Below, in pieces: positions 25,585 through 34,392 of a stretch of 62,172 bases of DNA. The first letter of the stretch is position 1, and each line of letters starts with the position of its first letter. Below the pieces are notes generated by a model. The model saw only the letters and a list, made by a program, of their open reading frames with translations, was not told the origin of the DNA and ran no database searches. The position numbers were made by a program, and so were the translations under genes. The DNA is from Chlorogloeopsis fritschii PCC 6912 (GTDB lineage Bacteria > Cyanobacteriota > Cyanobacteriia > Cyanobacteriales > Nostocaceae), in assembly GCF_000317285.1 (NCBI RefSeq), contig NZ_AJLN01000140.1, forward strand, positions 1-62,172, written 5' to 3'.

Positions 25585-28296
25585 ATGAAAATGCAGGAGC
25601 TTGGTCAAGGATTGCTTAAGCAACTAATGACAGAGCAGTATATCAAGAATTCACAAGAGTGGCTTGATGTGATTATTTCTACATCAGGCTTATTGAGTCT
25701 GACAATTGTAAGCGATCGCTTTGTTGGTTTATCCATACCTCAGCGCAAAGAGCAAGTCCTGAGTTTCCTCAACAAATCACAGGTTCCTCATTTATCTCCT
25801 GGTTTTCTCTCCTTATATACGCTTCAAGAAGCCGAATCTCTTAATATTTCGCGTCCACAGGTTGCGAATGAAGCCTCGGTATACACTTGGCAAGATTTAG
25901 CTTTACAGGCAGCAAACCCTCAAAATCAATCTCAAGCACAAGTGCGAGAACCCCGTGTGCCTCGGACAGTGACGTTTTATTCCTTTAAAGGAGGGGTAGG
26001 TCGAACTACTGCATTAACTCACGTCGCTTGGATTCTTGCGATGCGAGGTCGCAAGGTTGTGGCTGTTGATTTAGATTTAGAAGCACCTGGATTAAGTACA
26101 GCATTCAATCTAAATCCGCAACCAGAACATGGGATTGTTGATTATTTCTATGAGCGTTCCTACTTGCCGGAGGGATTGGAGCCTAGTATTTCAGTTGCTG
26201 AAATATTTGGCGAAGTTAGAATACCTAATGCTACAGGAAGATTATTTGTTGTTCCTGCTGGTTGTCTAGACCTTAATTATATTTCTAAAGTTGATGACCT
26301 GCGAGCTACTACCATTATTGATACGGGTGATAATCTTTGGTCTATTTTTAGTCGTGAAATTCAAGAACAGTTGAAGCCTGATATTCTCTTGGTTGATTCA
26401 CGAACTGGAATTAATCAATGGGGAGCTTTTTCATTGCTTCAGGCGGCAGATGAAGTGATTATATTCCTATTTCCTAATGAGCAAAATCGGCAAGGAATTG
26501 ATTTGCTTCTACAATCGCTTCAAGTCTTAAAAAATCTATCAATCAACTTCGTTTTCACACCAGTTCCTGATGTTACTGAAATTGGGATGGCTAAAGTTAA
26601 AAAGATTTGGAAGTCTTTGCATGAAAAGATTAATAAAATAACAGATGAAAATGATGAAAGGAATGAAGATGAAACAAATGATGGTGAGTTAGAAGAAGAG
26701 CCTCAGTCTGAAGTCGCAGGGCCACTGGTAGTCCCTTATCTTTCGCTAATTGCTTTGGCAGATAACTATCCTGTACCAGCATTGGCAGATTACTACACTA
26801 GAATTGCTAATTTAATTGATGAAGAAACAGATGATTTAAAACGAAGAACCGTTTTAACTAGTACAGATAATCGCTGGGAAATAATTGAAAATCTTCAATT
26901 CCCTGAAGTAAATGCTGCCGATCAAAACCAAAAAAATTTCAGGTCACTATTTCAGCGTACTACTGATTTTGAAAGATTTTTAGATGATACTACGTGTCTG
27001 ATTAGAGGTCGAAAAGGAACTGGTAAAACTGCTCTCTATTGGCTTCTGCTAAAACATAGTGAGGTTGCTCAAAAATTAGCTCGTGGTCGGTTAGATAATA
27101 CAGTTTGCTTTTCAGGTCACGGTAGATTTTATAAGAGCCGCCCATCTCGTGATGAATTTAGAGTAATTCATAAAAGTTTACAAAAAGGAGGAGGGTCTTG
27201 GGAAGCGTTTTGGAGAGGTTATTTACTTTTGAGAACTTTTCAAGAAGATTATTTTAGTTTTCCTAGAGGTCAACAAGGTAAAAAATTTAGTGATTTAAAA
27301 GCAATTATAAATAGTCTCTCTAAAGAGAGGTGGCAGTATGAACACACTCAAGCATTGGTGCAATTATCTACTGAACCTCAGTTACAACTTATAGTCAAAG
27401 ATGCAATAGATATTATTGATGAAAAAGCTCGAAAACAATCTCAAATAATGTGGTTTCTTTATGATGATTTAGATGAAGATTTTCCTGAAGAAAGTGAAGT
27501 TAGACAGCAAGCTTTAGTAGGTTTGTTCCAGTTTATCCAGTCTTGTGATGCGCGTCGATTGACAGCAATTCGATTTAAAATCTTCTTAAGAGAAGACATT
27601 TGGAATCGTGTGAATTTTGACAATAAAAGTCATTTTAACGGACGTGATATTCTCTTGCAGTGGACTAGAATTGACTTTTTGCGATTAGCATTTCGTCAAG
27701 CAATTCAATCAACAAAATTTAAGAATTTGGTTGATAGATTTTCCCCAGTTGAGAGTATTGATCAAGCTAGTGAAGAGGCGGTTGAACGAGCCTTGGAATT
27801 GCTGTGGGGAAGCCGTCGAAGACGTGGTGACAAAGCTAAATATGTATCTAGATGGGTCTACGAACGTTTAACAGACTCCAGTGGTACTACTTTTCCCAGA
27901 AGTTTAAGTATATTGCTTAAAGGAGCAAAAGACCAAGAGTTAAGTTATAAAGGACAAACATCGATAAAGCCGCCTACAGACCGCTTGCTTAGAGGAAAAT
28001 CCTTAGAAATTGGCTTAAGGAAAGCATCAGAAGAACGCTGCAATGCTATCAAAGAAGAATATCCTTATTTAAGTAAATTTTTTGATTCTCTCAAGGATAT
28101 CTCAGCACTATTGTCAAAAGAAGAATTACAAACTGTATGGCAGAAATCAGTACAAGATATCATATCCCCATTTGATGACTTCGTTAATTTACTGAGCGAA
28201 ATTGGTCTTGCCGAATGGCGTGAAAAGGAGCAACGCTATAAGTTTGCAGATATTTATGTATATGGTTTTGAGATGATTCGCAAAGGTACGATTTAG
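25585..28296 (+). CDS. Fused KGGVGR-variant MinD/ParA-like ATPase and Sll1717-type P-loop ATPase
   Basis: 903 residues from ATG 25585, preceded by AAGGGGG; an in-frame GTG at 25549 is less likely. An unassigned N-terminal domain (about 1-95; the stretch LTIVSDRFVGLSIPQRKEQV faintly recalls BolA) precedes a ParA/MinD-type ATPase. Its deviant Walker A is KGGVGRTT (135-142), with VDLDLEAPG and the Walker B LLVDSRTG. An acidic linker (DENDERNEDETNDGELEEEP) leads to a second NTPase with Walker A GRKGTGKT (475-482) and DDLDED as Walker B (about 625), resembling Sll1717-family P-loop ATPases. KGGVGR ATPases are typical of prokaryotic conflict and signalling systems. A toxin-antitoxin pair and a Uma2 nuclease follow. 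Confidence 0.85.
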   Translation: MKMQELGQGLLKQLMTEQYIKNSQEWLDVIISTSGLLSLTIVSDRFVGLSIPQRKEQVLSFLNKSQVPHLSPGFLSLYTLQEAESLNISRPQVANEASVYTWQDLALQAANPQNQSQAQVREPRVPRTVTFYSFKGGVGRTTALTHVAWILAMRGRKVVAVDLDLEAPGLSTAFNLNPQPEHGIVDYFYERSYLPEGLEPSISVAEIFGEVRIPNATGRLFVVPAGCLDLNYISKVDDLRATTIIDTGDNLWSIFSREIQEQLKPDILLVDSRTGINQWGAFSLLQAADEVIIFLFPNEQNRQGIDLLLQSLQVLKNLSINFVFTPVPDVTEIGMAKVKKIWKSLHEKINKITDENDERNEDETNDGELEEEPQSEVAGPLVVPYLSLIALADNYPVPALADYYTRIANLIDEETDDLKRRTVLTSTDNRWEIIENLQFPEVNAADQNQKNFRSLFQRTTDFERFLDDTTCLIRGRKGTGKTALYWLLLKHSEVAQKLARGRLDNTVCFSGHGRFYKSRPSRDEFRVIHKSLQKGGGSWEAFWRGYLLLRTFQEDYFSFPRGQQGKKFSDLKAIINSLSKERWQYEHTQALVQLSTEPQLQLIVKDAIDIIDEKARKQSQIMWFLYDDLDEDFPEESEVRQQALVGLFQFIQSCDARRLTAIRFKIFLREDIWNRVNFDNKSHFNGRDILLQWTRIDFLRLAFRQAIQSTKFKNLVDRFSPVESIDQASEEAVERALELLWGSRRRRGDKAKYVSRWVYERLTDSSGTTFPRSLSILLKGAKDQELSYKGQTSIKPPTDRLLRGKSLEIGLRKASEERCNAIKEEYPYLSKFFDSLKDISALLSKEELQTVWQKSVQDIISPFDDFVNLLSEIGLAEWREKEQRYKFADIYVYGFEMIRKGTI

Positions 28297-28324
28297 TCAA
28301 CCTCTGATGAAATGGGGTAAGAAT

Positions 28325-28630
28325 ATGACTGCAAAAGAACAATTACTCAGAGAAATAGAAGAAGCATCAGAAAACTTGATAGAAGAAGTTTTAGATTTTT
28401 TACTGTTTGCTAAAGCAAGACGAAATCAACTAGATACTAACTCAAAGACTGCCAGTCAATTAACAGTAGACTCAAGCGAACAGCAACTTCAGCAAAAAAG
28501 TAAACCTATTTGGGAAATGTTTGAAGATTTTACCAACGAATTACCAGAAGAGATTATTGCCCAACTACCAACAGATGGTGCAGCACAAATTGATCATTAT
28601 CTCTACGGAAAACCAAAACAAGAACCATGA
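28325..28630 (+). CDS. DUF2281-type antitoxin
   Basis: 101 residues from ATG 28325, 28 bp after the ATPase gene. The N-terminus (LLREIEEASENLIEEVLDFL) is a DUF2281-like helix-hairpin found in cyanobacterial antitoxins, and the C-terminus ELPEEIIAQLPTDGAAQIDH is the typical toxin-neutralising tail. It probably binds the PIN toxin and autoregulates. Its stop overlaps the toxin's ATG in ATGA (28627-28630), so the pair is translationally coupled. Confidence 0.8.
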   Translation: MTAKEQLLREIEEASENLIEEVLDFLLFAKARRNQLDTNSKTASQLTVDSSEQQLQQKSKPIWEMFEDFTNELPEEIIAQLPTDGAAQIDHYLYGKPKQEP

Positions 28631-29052
28631 GAACGGTTTTTGCAGATACATTTTACTGGGCTGCTTTATTAAATCCTAGAGATGAATGGCATTTAGCCGT
28701 AAAAAGCTTTAACAAAAATCTTGTCTCATCTCGTATAGTGACTACGGATGAAGTATTAACTGAGTTTCTTAACTTCTTCTCAGCCTACGATATAAAAATG
28801 CGGCAAGGCGCTATTCAAAAAGTTCAAGATATCTTAGAAAATGATTATGTTCAGGTTATTCCACAAAGCCATAACACATTTATAGCTGGACTTGAACTAT
28901 ATAAACAACGTGCTGACAAAGCATACAGTCTCACAGATTGCATTTCTATGCAAACTATGAAGCAATTAGGAATTATTGAGGTATTAACCCATGACAGACA
29001 CTTTACCCAAGAGGGCTTTACTATACTTTTTGGATCAGTCAGTAGCTTATAA
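28627..29052 (+). CDS. PIN-domain ribonuclease toxin
   Basis: 141 residues. The PIN acidic set is visible: D7 (VFADTFYWAALL), E46 (EVLTEFLNFF), D104 (YSLTDCISM) and D123 (THDRHF). VapC-like enzymes cleave RNA using Mg/Mn held by these residues. The partner antitoxin overlaps it by 4 bp. The pair follows the fused ATPase gene and precedes a Uma2 nuclease gene, all on the same strand with short gaps, and may guard or assist that module. Confidence 0.88.
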   Translation: MRTVFADTFYWAALLNPRDEWHLAVKSFNKNLVSSRIVTTDEVLTEFLNFFSAYDIKMRQGAIQKVQDILENDYVQVIPQSHNTFIAGLELYKQRADKAYSLTDCISMQTMKQLGIIEVLTHDRHFTQEGFTILFGSVSSL

Positions 29053-29071
29053 TCTTGGAGGTTGAAATGTC

Positions 29072-29656
29072 ATGACTATTGCACAAGAACAACGCTACTA
29101 TTCACCTGAAGAATACCTAGAACTAGAGGTTAATTCAGAGGAGCGCCACGAATATATTGATGGACAAATTATTTTAATGGCAGGCGGAACACCCAATCAC
29201 AACCAAATTGCTGGCAACTTTTATTCCACGCTAAATTTTGCTCTCAAGCGTCAGCCTTATCGAGTTTTTGTCGCAGATCAGCGTCTTTGGATTCCAAATA
29301 AGCGCATTCATACTTATCCTGATGTCATGGTTGTTGCTGGTGAACTGCAATTTACAGAAGAAAGGAGAGATACTATCACTAACCCAGTGATGATTGCTGA
29401 GGTGCTGTCAAAATCTACTAAAAGCTACGATCGCGATGAAAAATTTGCAGCTTACCGCACCATTCCCACCTTTAAGGAATATATTCTTATTGACCAGTAC
29501 ACGATGCACCTTGAGCAATATTGCAAGGCTGACAACAATAAATGGATATTTTCTGAATATGAAGATGGAGATATAGCTTTATCTCTAGCCTCGGTTCCTT
29601 GCCAAATTTTGCTGGCGGATATTTACGATCAAGTAGACTTTAATGCAGAAGAATAG
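29072..29656 (+). CDS. Uma2 family endonuclease (DUF820)
   Basis: 194 residues. The Uma2 pattern is complete: SPEEYLELE, ERHEYIDGQI, MAGGTPNHNQIAGNF, then the PD-(D/E)XK-like core HTYPDVMVV, PVMIAEVLSKST, DEKFAAYRTIPTFKEYILID. Members are predicted restriction-like nucleases, abundant in cyanobacteria. The AGGTTG about 10 bp before the ATG could serve translation. It is 19 bp after the PIN gene, so it may be in the same transcript. Confidence 0.88.
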   Translation: MTIAQEQRYYSPEEYLELEVNSEERHEYIDGQIILMAGGTPNHNQIAGNFYSTLNFALKRQPYRVFVADQRLWIPNKRIHTYPDVMVVAGELQFTEERRDTITNPVMIAEVLSKSTKSYDRDEKFAAYRTIPTFKEYILIDQYTMHLEQYCKADNNKWIFSEYEDGDIALSLASVPCQILLADIYDQVDFNAEE

Positions 29657-29698
29657 AATAAGCGATCGCTCGCAATAGACTGGGCAATAAAAGCAAAT

Positions 29699-30841
29699 TT
29701 AAACTTTAATAAACCAGCGTTGGCGATACATTGCATAGGCAACTGCTAACCAAAACAGCACAGTCGCGATCGCAAATAACAGCGAACCGTTGAACGCACC
29801 AGCCCAAGATGCGAACAGATTTTGGTAAATCCAATTGTAAGTGCTAGGAGCCTTTTCTCCAGTTCCAACAGTGGTTCTAACCAAAATTTTAATCAGCAGT
29901 ACAGATGCGACGAATATAGATATGGCATTTAATCCCAAGACTTCAAAAGCTTTACCCCAACGCCGCACTCGTCGCACTTCTATTAATTCATAACAAGCCG
30001 CAAGTAACAATAAAGCCCAACCAGTAGTAAATACTACGTAGGAACTAGTCCAGAGCTTTTTATTAATTGGAAACGCTAAATCCCAAATTCCACCGATAAC
30101 TAGACAGCTAAGACCAAATAAAACTAAATCCATGCTAGTTTCGGAATTTATCTCTTTTTTACGACGTATCCACTCCCCAGTAAAGTAACCAACTAAGACA
30201 CTAACAATAGCTGGAATTGTGCTAAAAAGCCCCTCTGGATCTCCCATGAAGTTGAAGCCATCGCCTTTGTACAGATGTGCCTTGGGAATAATCAAGCGAT
30301 CTATATAAGCACCAAAGTTACCTTCTCTTGTCAGCACACCAGCACCGTAACCGGGAACAGGCACATACATCATCGCCACCCAGTAACCGATGAGTAGCAC
30401 TGCTGCCAGTATCCATTGCCCTTTGCGCGGTAGGTTTAGAACTGCCAAACTTGCCAGCAGGTAGGTAAGGCTGATGCGCTGCAACACTCCCATAATCCGG
30501 ATACTGCTGAAATCAAAAGTCCAAATTCCCTGATTCCAAAAGCCACTGAGGAGTAATCCTAAAGCAAAGAGGATGGCAGCACGGCGTAAGATGCGCCCGT
30601 AAGGCGGATGGGGAGTTTCCCCCTCTGCTTTGTTGTCAGTGTATTTAGAGAAGGAAAAACTCATCGCTACACCAACTATAAACAGAAAGAAGGGAAATAC
30701 TAAGTCAGTTGGTGTCCAACCGTGCCATTGGGCGTGGAGTAGTGGAGGATAGACATTGGGATCGGCAATACTAGCCATGTTGACAAGAATCATGCCAGCA
30801 ATGGTAATGCCGCGAAACACATCAAGAGAGGTGAGGCGCAT
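29699..30841 (-). CDS. Heparan-alpha-glucosaminide N-acetyltransferase-like membrane protein (DUF5009)
   Basis: 380 residues with about ten transmembrane segments. The N-terminal TSLDVFRGITIAGMILVN with conserved Asp/Arg, GWTPTDLVFPFFLFIVGVA and a downstream NAISIFVASVLL define the HGSNAT/NagX-related acyltransferase family. These inner-membrane proteins transfer acetyl groups from acetyl-CoA to amino sugars or similar acceptors. The cyanobacterial acceptor is unknown. It is divergent from prxQ across a 122-bp promoter region. Confidence 0.88.
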   Translation of the reverse strand: MRLTSLDVFRGITIAGMILVNMASIADPNVYPPLLHAQWHGWTPTDLVFPFFLFIVGVAMSFSFSKYTDNKAEGETPHPPYGRILRRAAILFALGLLLSGFWNQGIWTFDFSSIRIMGVLQRISLTYLLASLAVLNLPRKGQWILAAVLLIGYWVAMMYVPVPGYGAGVLTREGNFGAYIDRLIIPKAHLYKGDGFNFMGDPEGLFSTIPAIVSVLVGYFTGEWIRRKKEINSETSMDLVLFGLSCLVIGGIWDLAFPINKKLWTSSYVVFTTGWALLLLAACYELIEVRRVRRWGKAFEVLGLNAISIFVASVLLIKILVRTTVGTGEKAPSTYNWIYQNLFASWAGAFNGSLLFAIATVLFWLAVAYAMYRQRWFIKV

Positions 30842-30963
30842 AAATGGAATTTTACGTTGGAGATTATAAATTACCTCTCTTAAGACAGACGATCAAGGAA
30901 AATTTTAGACCAATACACAAGTTAAAATTTTGTAAAGTAATGTTGCACTAGCTGAAATTGCTT

Positions 30964-31413
30964 ATGTCTGTAAAAGTTGGGGATACTGCGCCTGATTTTA
31001 CTCTTCCCTCCCAAAATGGTACATCTGTTAGCCTGAAAGATTTTCGCGGCAAACCAGTTGTCCTTTATTTTTACCCCAAGGATGACACACCCGGATGTAC
31101 GGTGGAATCTTGTGCTTTTCGCGATCGCTATGAAGTATTTCAATCTGCTGGCGCAGAAATTATTGGCATTAGTGGTGATTCACCGGAATCTCATCAAAAA
31201 TTTGCTGCTAAATACCAACTACCATTCACTTTGTTGAGCGACAAAGGCGACAAAGTACGGAAGCTATACGGTGCTACCACAGCTTTTGGTTTGATTCCCG
31301 GTCGCGTAACCTATGTGATAGATAAAAATGGAGTTGTGCAATATGTATTTGACTCAATGTTGAACTTTAAAGCTCACGTCGAGGAGGCGCTAAAGGGACT
31401 AGGGGCTAGCTAG
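30964..31413 (+). CDS. prxQ: Peroxiredoxin Q (Bcp/PrxQ type)
   Basis: 149 residues from ATG 30964; the in-frame TTG two codons earlier is unlikely. The peroxidatic and resolving cysteines are C45 and C50 in [13 protein letters not shown], the PrxQ C-x4-C arrangement. It reduces hydroperoxides using thioredoxin. [13 protein letters not shown] segment and full length fit the family. The last residues (KGLGAS) and the stop TAG are encoded by the first units of an STRR, so the repeat has replaced the original 3' end. Confidence 0.92.
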   Translation: MSVKVGDTAPDFTLPSQNGTSVSLKDFRGKPVVLYFYPKDDTPGCTVESCAFRDRYEVFQSAGAEIIGISGDSPESHQKFAAKYQLPFTLLSDKGDKVRKLYGATTAFGLIPGRVTYVIDKNGVVQYVFDSMLNFKAHVEEALKGLGAS

Positions 31414-31541
31414 GGACTAGGGATTAATGAGTAGAGATGAGGGGGATAATTTATAAAGTCAAAAGGCAAAAGTCATGATTTATCTTTTGACTCTTGATTT
31501 TCCTAGCCCCTAGCCCCTAGCCCCTAGCCTCTAGCCCCCAA
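31399..31541. repeat. Inverted STRR arms between convergent prxQ and hpf
   Basis: GGGACTAG/GGGGCTAG units (31399-31427) and CTAGCCCC units (31502-31540) are complementary and separated by about 75 bp. Transcripts from either side could form a long GC-rich stem, which may act as a two-way terminator. Confidence 0.65.
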
Positions 31542-31544
31542 TCT

Positions 31545-32195
31545 CTATTTATGCAAGTGCGGCTGTTCCGGCGTGCCAGTGTGGGCGTGAGCTGTCTTGC
31601 CGTTTTTGTTGTTGGTATGTCCATTGCCATTGCGGGGTTGAATCACACCATATCCACCATGATTGCGTTCATAAATAACGTTAATTTCACCAGTTTCTGA
31701 ATTCCGGAACATATAAAAATCGTGATCTACCAGTTGCAGCTGCTCTAAAGCTTCGGCAACGCTCATTGGCGGCATGGAAAAATATTTTGTGCGAACCACT
31801 TCTTCCGGCAATTCGGGCGTGCGATCGCCTATTAAATCTTTGACAACTGTTTGTTGAACAACTCCTTCAATGGTAGTTTGGGCATGAGTTTTCTTCTCAT
31901 GACGCCGTTCTTTGTATTTACGCAGTTGACGAGCTATTTTATCCGCTACCAAATCGATACTGGCGTACAAATTCTCGCTGCTCTCCTCGGCACGGATGAC
32001 ACTTCCGTTAGCATAAATAGTGACTTCTGCCGATTGCTTGGGATTAATCCGGGGATTGCGAGCTACGCTCAAGTGCACATCCACTTCATTTGTGATGTTC
32101 TGAAAATGATTCACTGCCTTTTCAATTTTTTGATGCACATAATCCCTGATTGCATCGGTGATTTCAATATTTTTGCCGTGGATGACAAGCTTCAT
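31545..32195 (-). CDS. hpf: Long-form ribosome hibernation factor (LrtA/HPF)
   Basis: 216 residues from ATG 32193-32195 ([20 protein letters not shown]). The N-terminal S30AE domain (about 1-100) binds the 30S subunit; the C-terminal domain ([40 protein letters not shown]) promotes 100S ribosome dimers. The cyanobacterial orthologue is LrtA, a light-repressed transcript with a regulated leader. Here too there is a long upstream spacer with a stem-loop. A His/Asn/Gly-rich tail is unusual ([17 protein letters not shown]). It converges on prxQ through inverted STRRs. Confidence 0.93.
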   Translation of the reverse strand: MKLVIHGKNIEITDAIRDYVHQKIEKAVNHFQNITNEVDVHLSVARNPRINPKQSAEVTIYANGSVIRAEESSENLYASIDLVADKIARQLRKYKERRHEKKTHAQTTIEGVVQQTVVKDLIGDRTPELPEEVVRTKYFSMPPMSVAEALEQLQLVDHDFYMFRNSETGEINVIYERNHGGYGVIQPRNGNGHTNNKNGKTAHAHTGTPEQPHLHK

Positions 32196-32729
32196 GTAAA
32201 CTCTCCCGCTCAATGTTTTGATGTGTATTTGGTTTGGAGAAAAGGAATTGCGGTAAGGTCTATCACTGCCGCCGGGCTAAATCGGAAAATTCCTACATCC
32301 TGCTATTAGTGTACTTATCCTCAGCCAACTTTAAATAACTGGCTTGAGAATCTCTGCAATTGCTGCAACTGCAACAAAGGCATTTATACACGCACGCAGA
32401 TATCATCAGCTTTACTCCTCCAAGTGGGGTGGATTTGCTTTTCTGTTCATAGACAACACGTGTCTGGTTGTAAGTTTTATCCCGTCTTAGATGCGAACAA
32501 CTGATTAGACACCATCAGCCACTGCTTCATGCTTTTTTATTGGCGTGATAGCTCTTGCAGAGAATTCCTCCCAACACCATTGAGGTTATATATTCAAACT
32601 AGCATTTTGTATTTTACAAAACTGCTTCCCTTTACTTTCCTTTAAAATCCTTTGCATAGCTTGAGGTTATTTGCCAAAAATTATGTAATTTCTGATACCA
32701 ATATTGTGACACAACAATTATTTTTTGCA
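32196..32729. promoter_or_regulatory. Long divergent leader region of hpf and lipB
   Basis: 534 bp without a gene. A stem of GCGGTA (32250-32255) with TGCCGC (32267-32272) lies in the likely hpf 5' leader, and GGAAAATTCC near 32282 is a second dyad. The length and position agree with the light-regulated long leader known for cyanobacterial lrtA; that it is regulatory here is inference. The lipB promoter must also lie here; no box is clear. Confidence 0.4.
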
Positions 32730-33398
32730 ATGTTCCGTAGTAATACTTCATACTCTCATCAGTGTTTGTTATATAACCAAGGCTTGACACCTTACATAGA
32801 TGCTTTAAACTGGCAGCGATCGCTCGTTGCCGAACGCATCAAAGACAAGAGCTTGGATGATGTGTTCATTTTGCTGGAACACCCCCCCGTATATACTTTA
32901 GGGCAAGGAGCAAATTCCGAATTTCTCAAATTTGATATTGACCACAACATCTATGAAGTACATAGAATTGAACGAGGCGGTGAAGTTACTTACCATTGCC
33001 CTGGTCAGTTAGTGGGGTATCCAATTTTAAATTTACAACGTTATTACAAAGACCTGCACTGGTATTTACGGCAATTAGAGCAAGTTATTATCAATACATT
33101 ATATACTTATGGATTACGAGGAGAGCGTATATCTGGCTTGACTGGCGTTTGGGTGGAAGGACGTAAAGTAGCTGCTATTGGCATAAAAGTCAGTCGCTGG
33201 ATTACAATGCACGGATTTTCATTAAATGTTTGTCCTGATATGACTGGCTTTGAAAGAATTGTTCCCTGTGGTATTTCGGATAAGCCTGTAGCTAGTTTGA
33301 CTGAGTGGATACCAGATATTACTTGCGATTTAGTGCGTGCAACGATAGTGGAGTCTTTTGCAGAAGTGTTTGATGCAGAATTAGTTGAGCCACAGTAA
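32730..33398 (+). CDS. lipB: Octanoyltransferase LipB
   Basis: 222 residues from ATG 32730 ([14 protein letters not shown]); an upstream in-frame TTG at 32652 adds an improbable extension. LipB moves octanoyl from acyl carrier protein to lipoate-dependent enzymes. Visible: [31 protein letters not shown], the catalytic Lys in [18 protein letters not shown], and the nucleophilic Cys in IVPCGI. The C-terminus ([10 protein letters not shown]) runs directly into a GC-rich repeat block at 33420. Confidence 0.93.
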   Translation: MFRSNTSYSHQCLLYNQGLTPYIDALNWQRSLVAERIKDKSLDDVFILLEHPPVYTLGQGANSEFLKFDIDHNIYEVHRIERGGEVTYHCPGQLVGYPILNLQRYYKDLHWYLRQLEQVIINTLYTYGLRGERISGLTGVWVEGRKVAAIGIKVSRWITMHGFSLNVCPDMTGFERIVPCGISDKPVASLTEWIPDITCDLVRATIVESFAEVFDAELVEPQ

Positions 33399-34081
33399 GA
33401 AGGCAGAAGCCAGGAGGCAGAGAGCAGCGCCGTGTGGAGAGAAGTCTGTAGACGCGGAGCGGCTTCCCGCAGGGTGCGGAGGCTTCCTCCGTAAGCGAAG
33501 CTCCTCCGGAGGAGGCTCAGAACTTCGGGAGGTTCCCCTCCGTTGTAGACGCCCGGTAGACAGGCGTAGCCTGGCTTCTCGGAGAGTGGGCGGTGAGTCC
33601 AGCACTGCGGGAGGGTAACACGAGCGCAGGTGACTGGCGAACCCGAAGGGCTTCCCGTACTCCTAAAGGAGAACCCGTAGGGTAGGGTGGCGACTGCAAA
33701 GAGGCAGAAGGAAGGACAAGGGGACACGGGGACAAGGAGAAGAATTTTCCACTTTCCTCCTCTGCGCCCATGCTCCTCTGCTCCCCTGCCTCTTTTGTGC
33801 GTAATTCAGCAATTCTACTTGTTAACTTTTTGAGCTTTTCTATACAATTAGATTATTTCTGTAGCTTTATACTTACTTTATTGAAACACTATGTTAGTCA
33901 AGATTTCGGTATAACAAAATTAAAAATGTACTTATTTAATAATGTAGCTACTATAAATTGGTTTAGCAAAAAATATAACAAATTTCTAATTATTTTTATA
34001 TAGCCACCTGTTTCTGCTCATAACTATACATTAAAGTAAATTAATTTAGACAAAACTAGTATATTTGATATTTTATAAACC
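33399..34081. other. Intergenic region after lipB
   Basis: Apart from the repeat block at 33420-33690 it holds a G/A-rich run (GACAAGGGGACACGGGGAC, about 33716) and about 280 bp of very AT-rich DNA without a recognisable gene. The 77-codon frame at 33770-34003 has no protein-like character. Confidence 0.5.
33420..33690. repeat. GC-rich mosaic of palindromic repeats
   Basis: About 270 bp of markedly GC-rich DNA packed with short inverted repeats, e.g. CTCCTCCGGAGGAG, GCGGAGCGGCTTCCCGC and GAGGTTCCCCTCCGTTGTAG. The last matches the core of copies at 4951-5068 and, inverted, 42811-43078. All six frames stay open here for up to 200 codons because of base composition, and none looks like a gene. 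It stands just after lipB. Confidence 0.8.
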
Positions 34082-34327
34082 GTGAAAAGCAGTATTTACT
34101 GGCAAGCTATCAAATCCCAAGATAATAATTCCAATAATCAATTAGAAGAGTTACATAGTTGCTTATTAATACCTTTTAAAGAGCGTGATTGGAAAGCTTT
34201 AACAGAAATCTTTGACAGGAAAGATGTTGACCAAATTGAAACGGATATTAACACTATATTGGGTTTGATTGTACCAGAGCCATCGTGGGAAGAAGATCCT
34301 TTTGATTTTTTGCAGGAGTATTTGTAG
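34082..34327 (+). CDS. Small hypothetical protein
   Basis: 81 residues from a GTG at 34082. Composition is normal for a soluble acidic helical protein (LEELHSCLLIPFKERDWKAL, ETDINTILGLIVPEPSWEED, ending PFDFLQEYL). No domain is recognised. The stop is followed at once by GGGGATA STRR units. I call it from its protein-like sequence, not from family recognition. Confidence 0.5.
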   Translation: MKSSIYWQAIKSQDNNSNNQLEELHSCLLIPFKERDWKALTEIFDRKDVDQIETDINTILGLIVPEPSWEEDPFDFLQEYL

Positions 34328-34352
34328 GGGATAGGGGATAGGGGACAGCGAA
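34328..34352. repeat. STRR-type repeat
   Basis: GGGGATA heptamers in tandem, directly after the stop codon of the preceding small gene. Confidence 0.6.
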
Positions 34353-34392
34353 GGATAACTGATACCCAATCCCCTATTAGCATAAAGACTTC

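Noticed and set aside
33107-33771. Several overlapping frames on both strands over the lipB end and repeat block
   Set aside because: They arise from GC-rich repeat DNA that has few stop codons; none has a start site or conserved-looking sequence.
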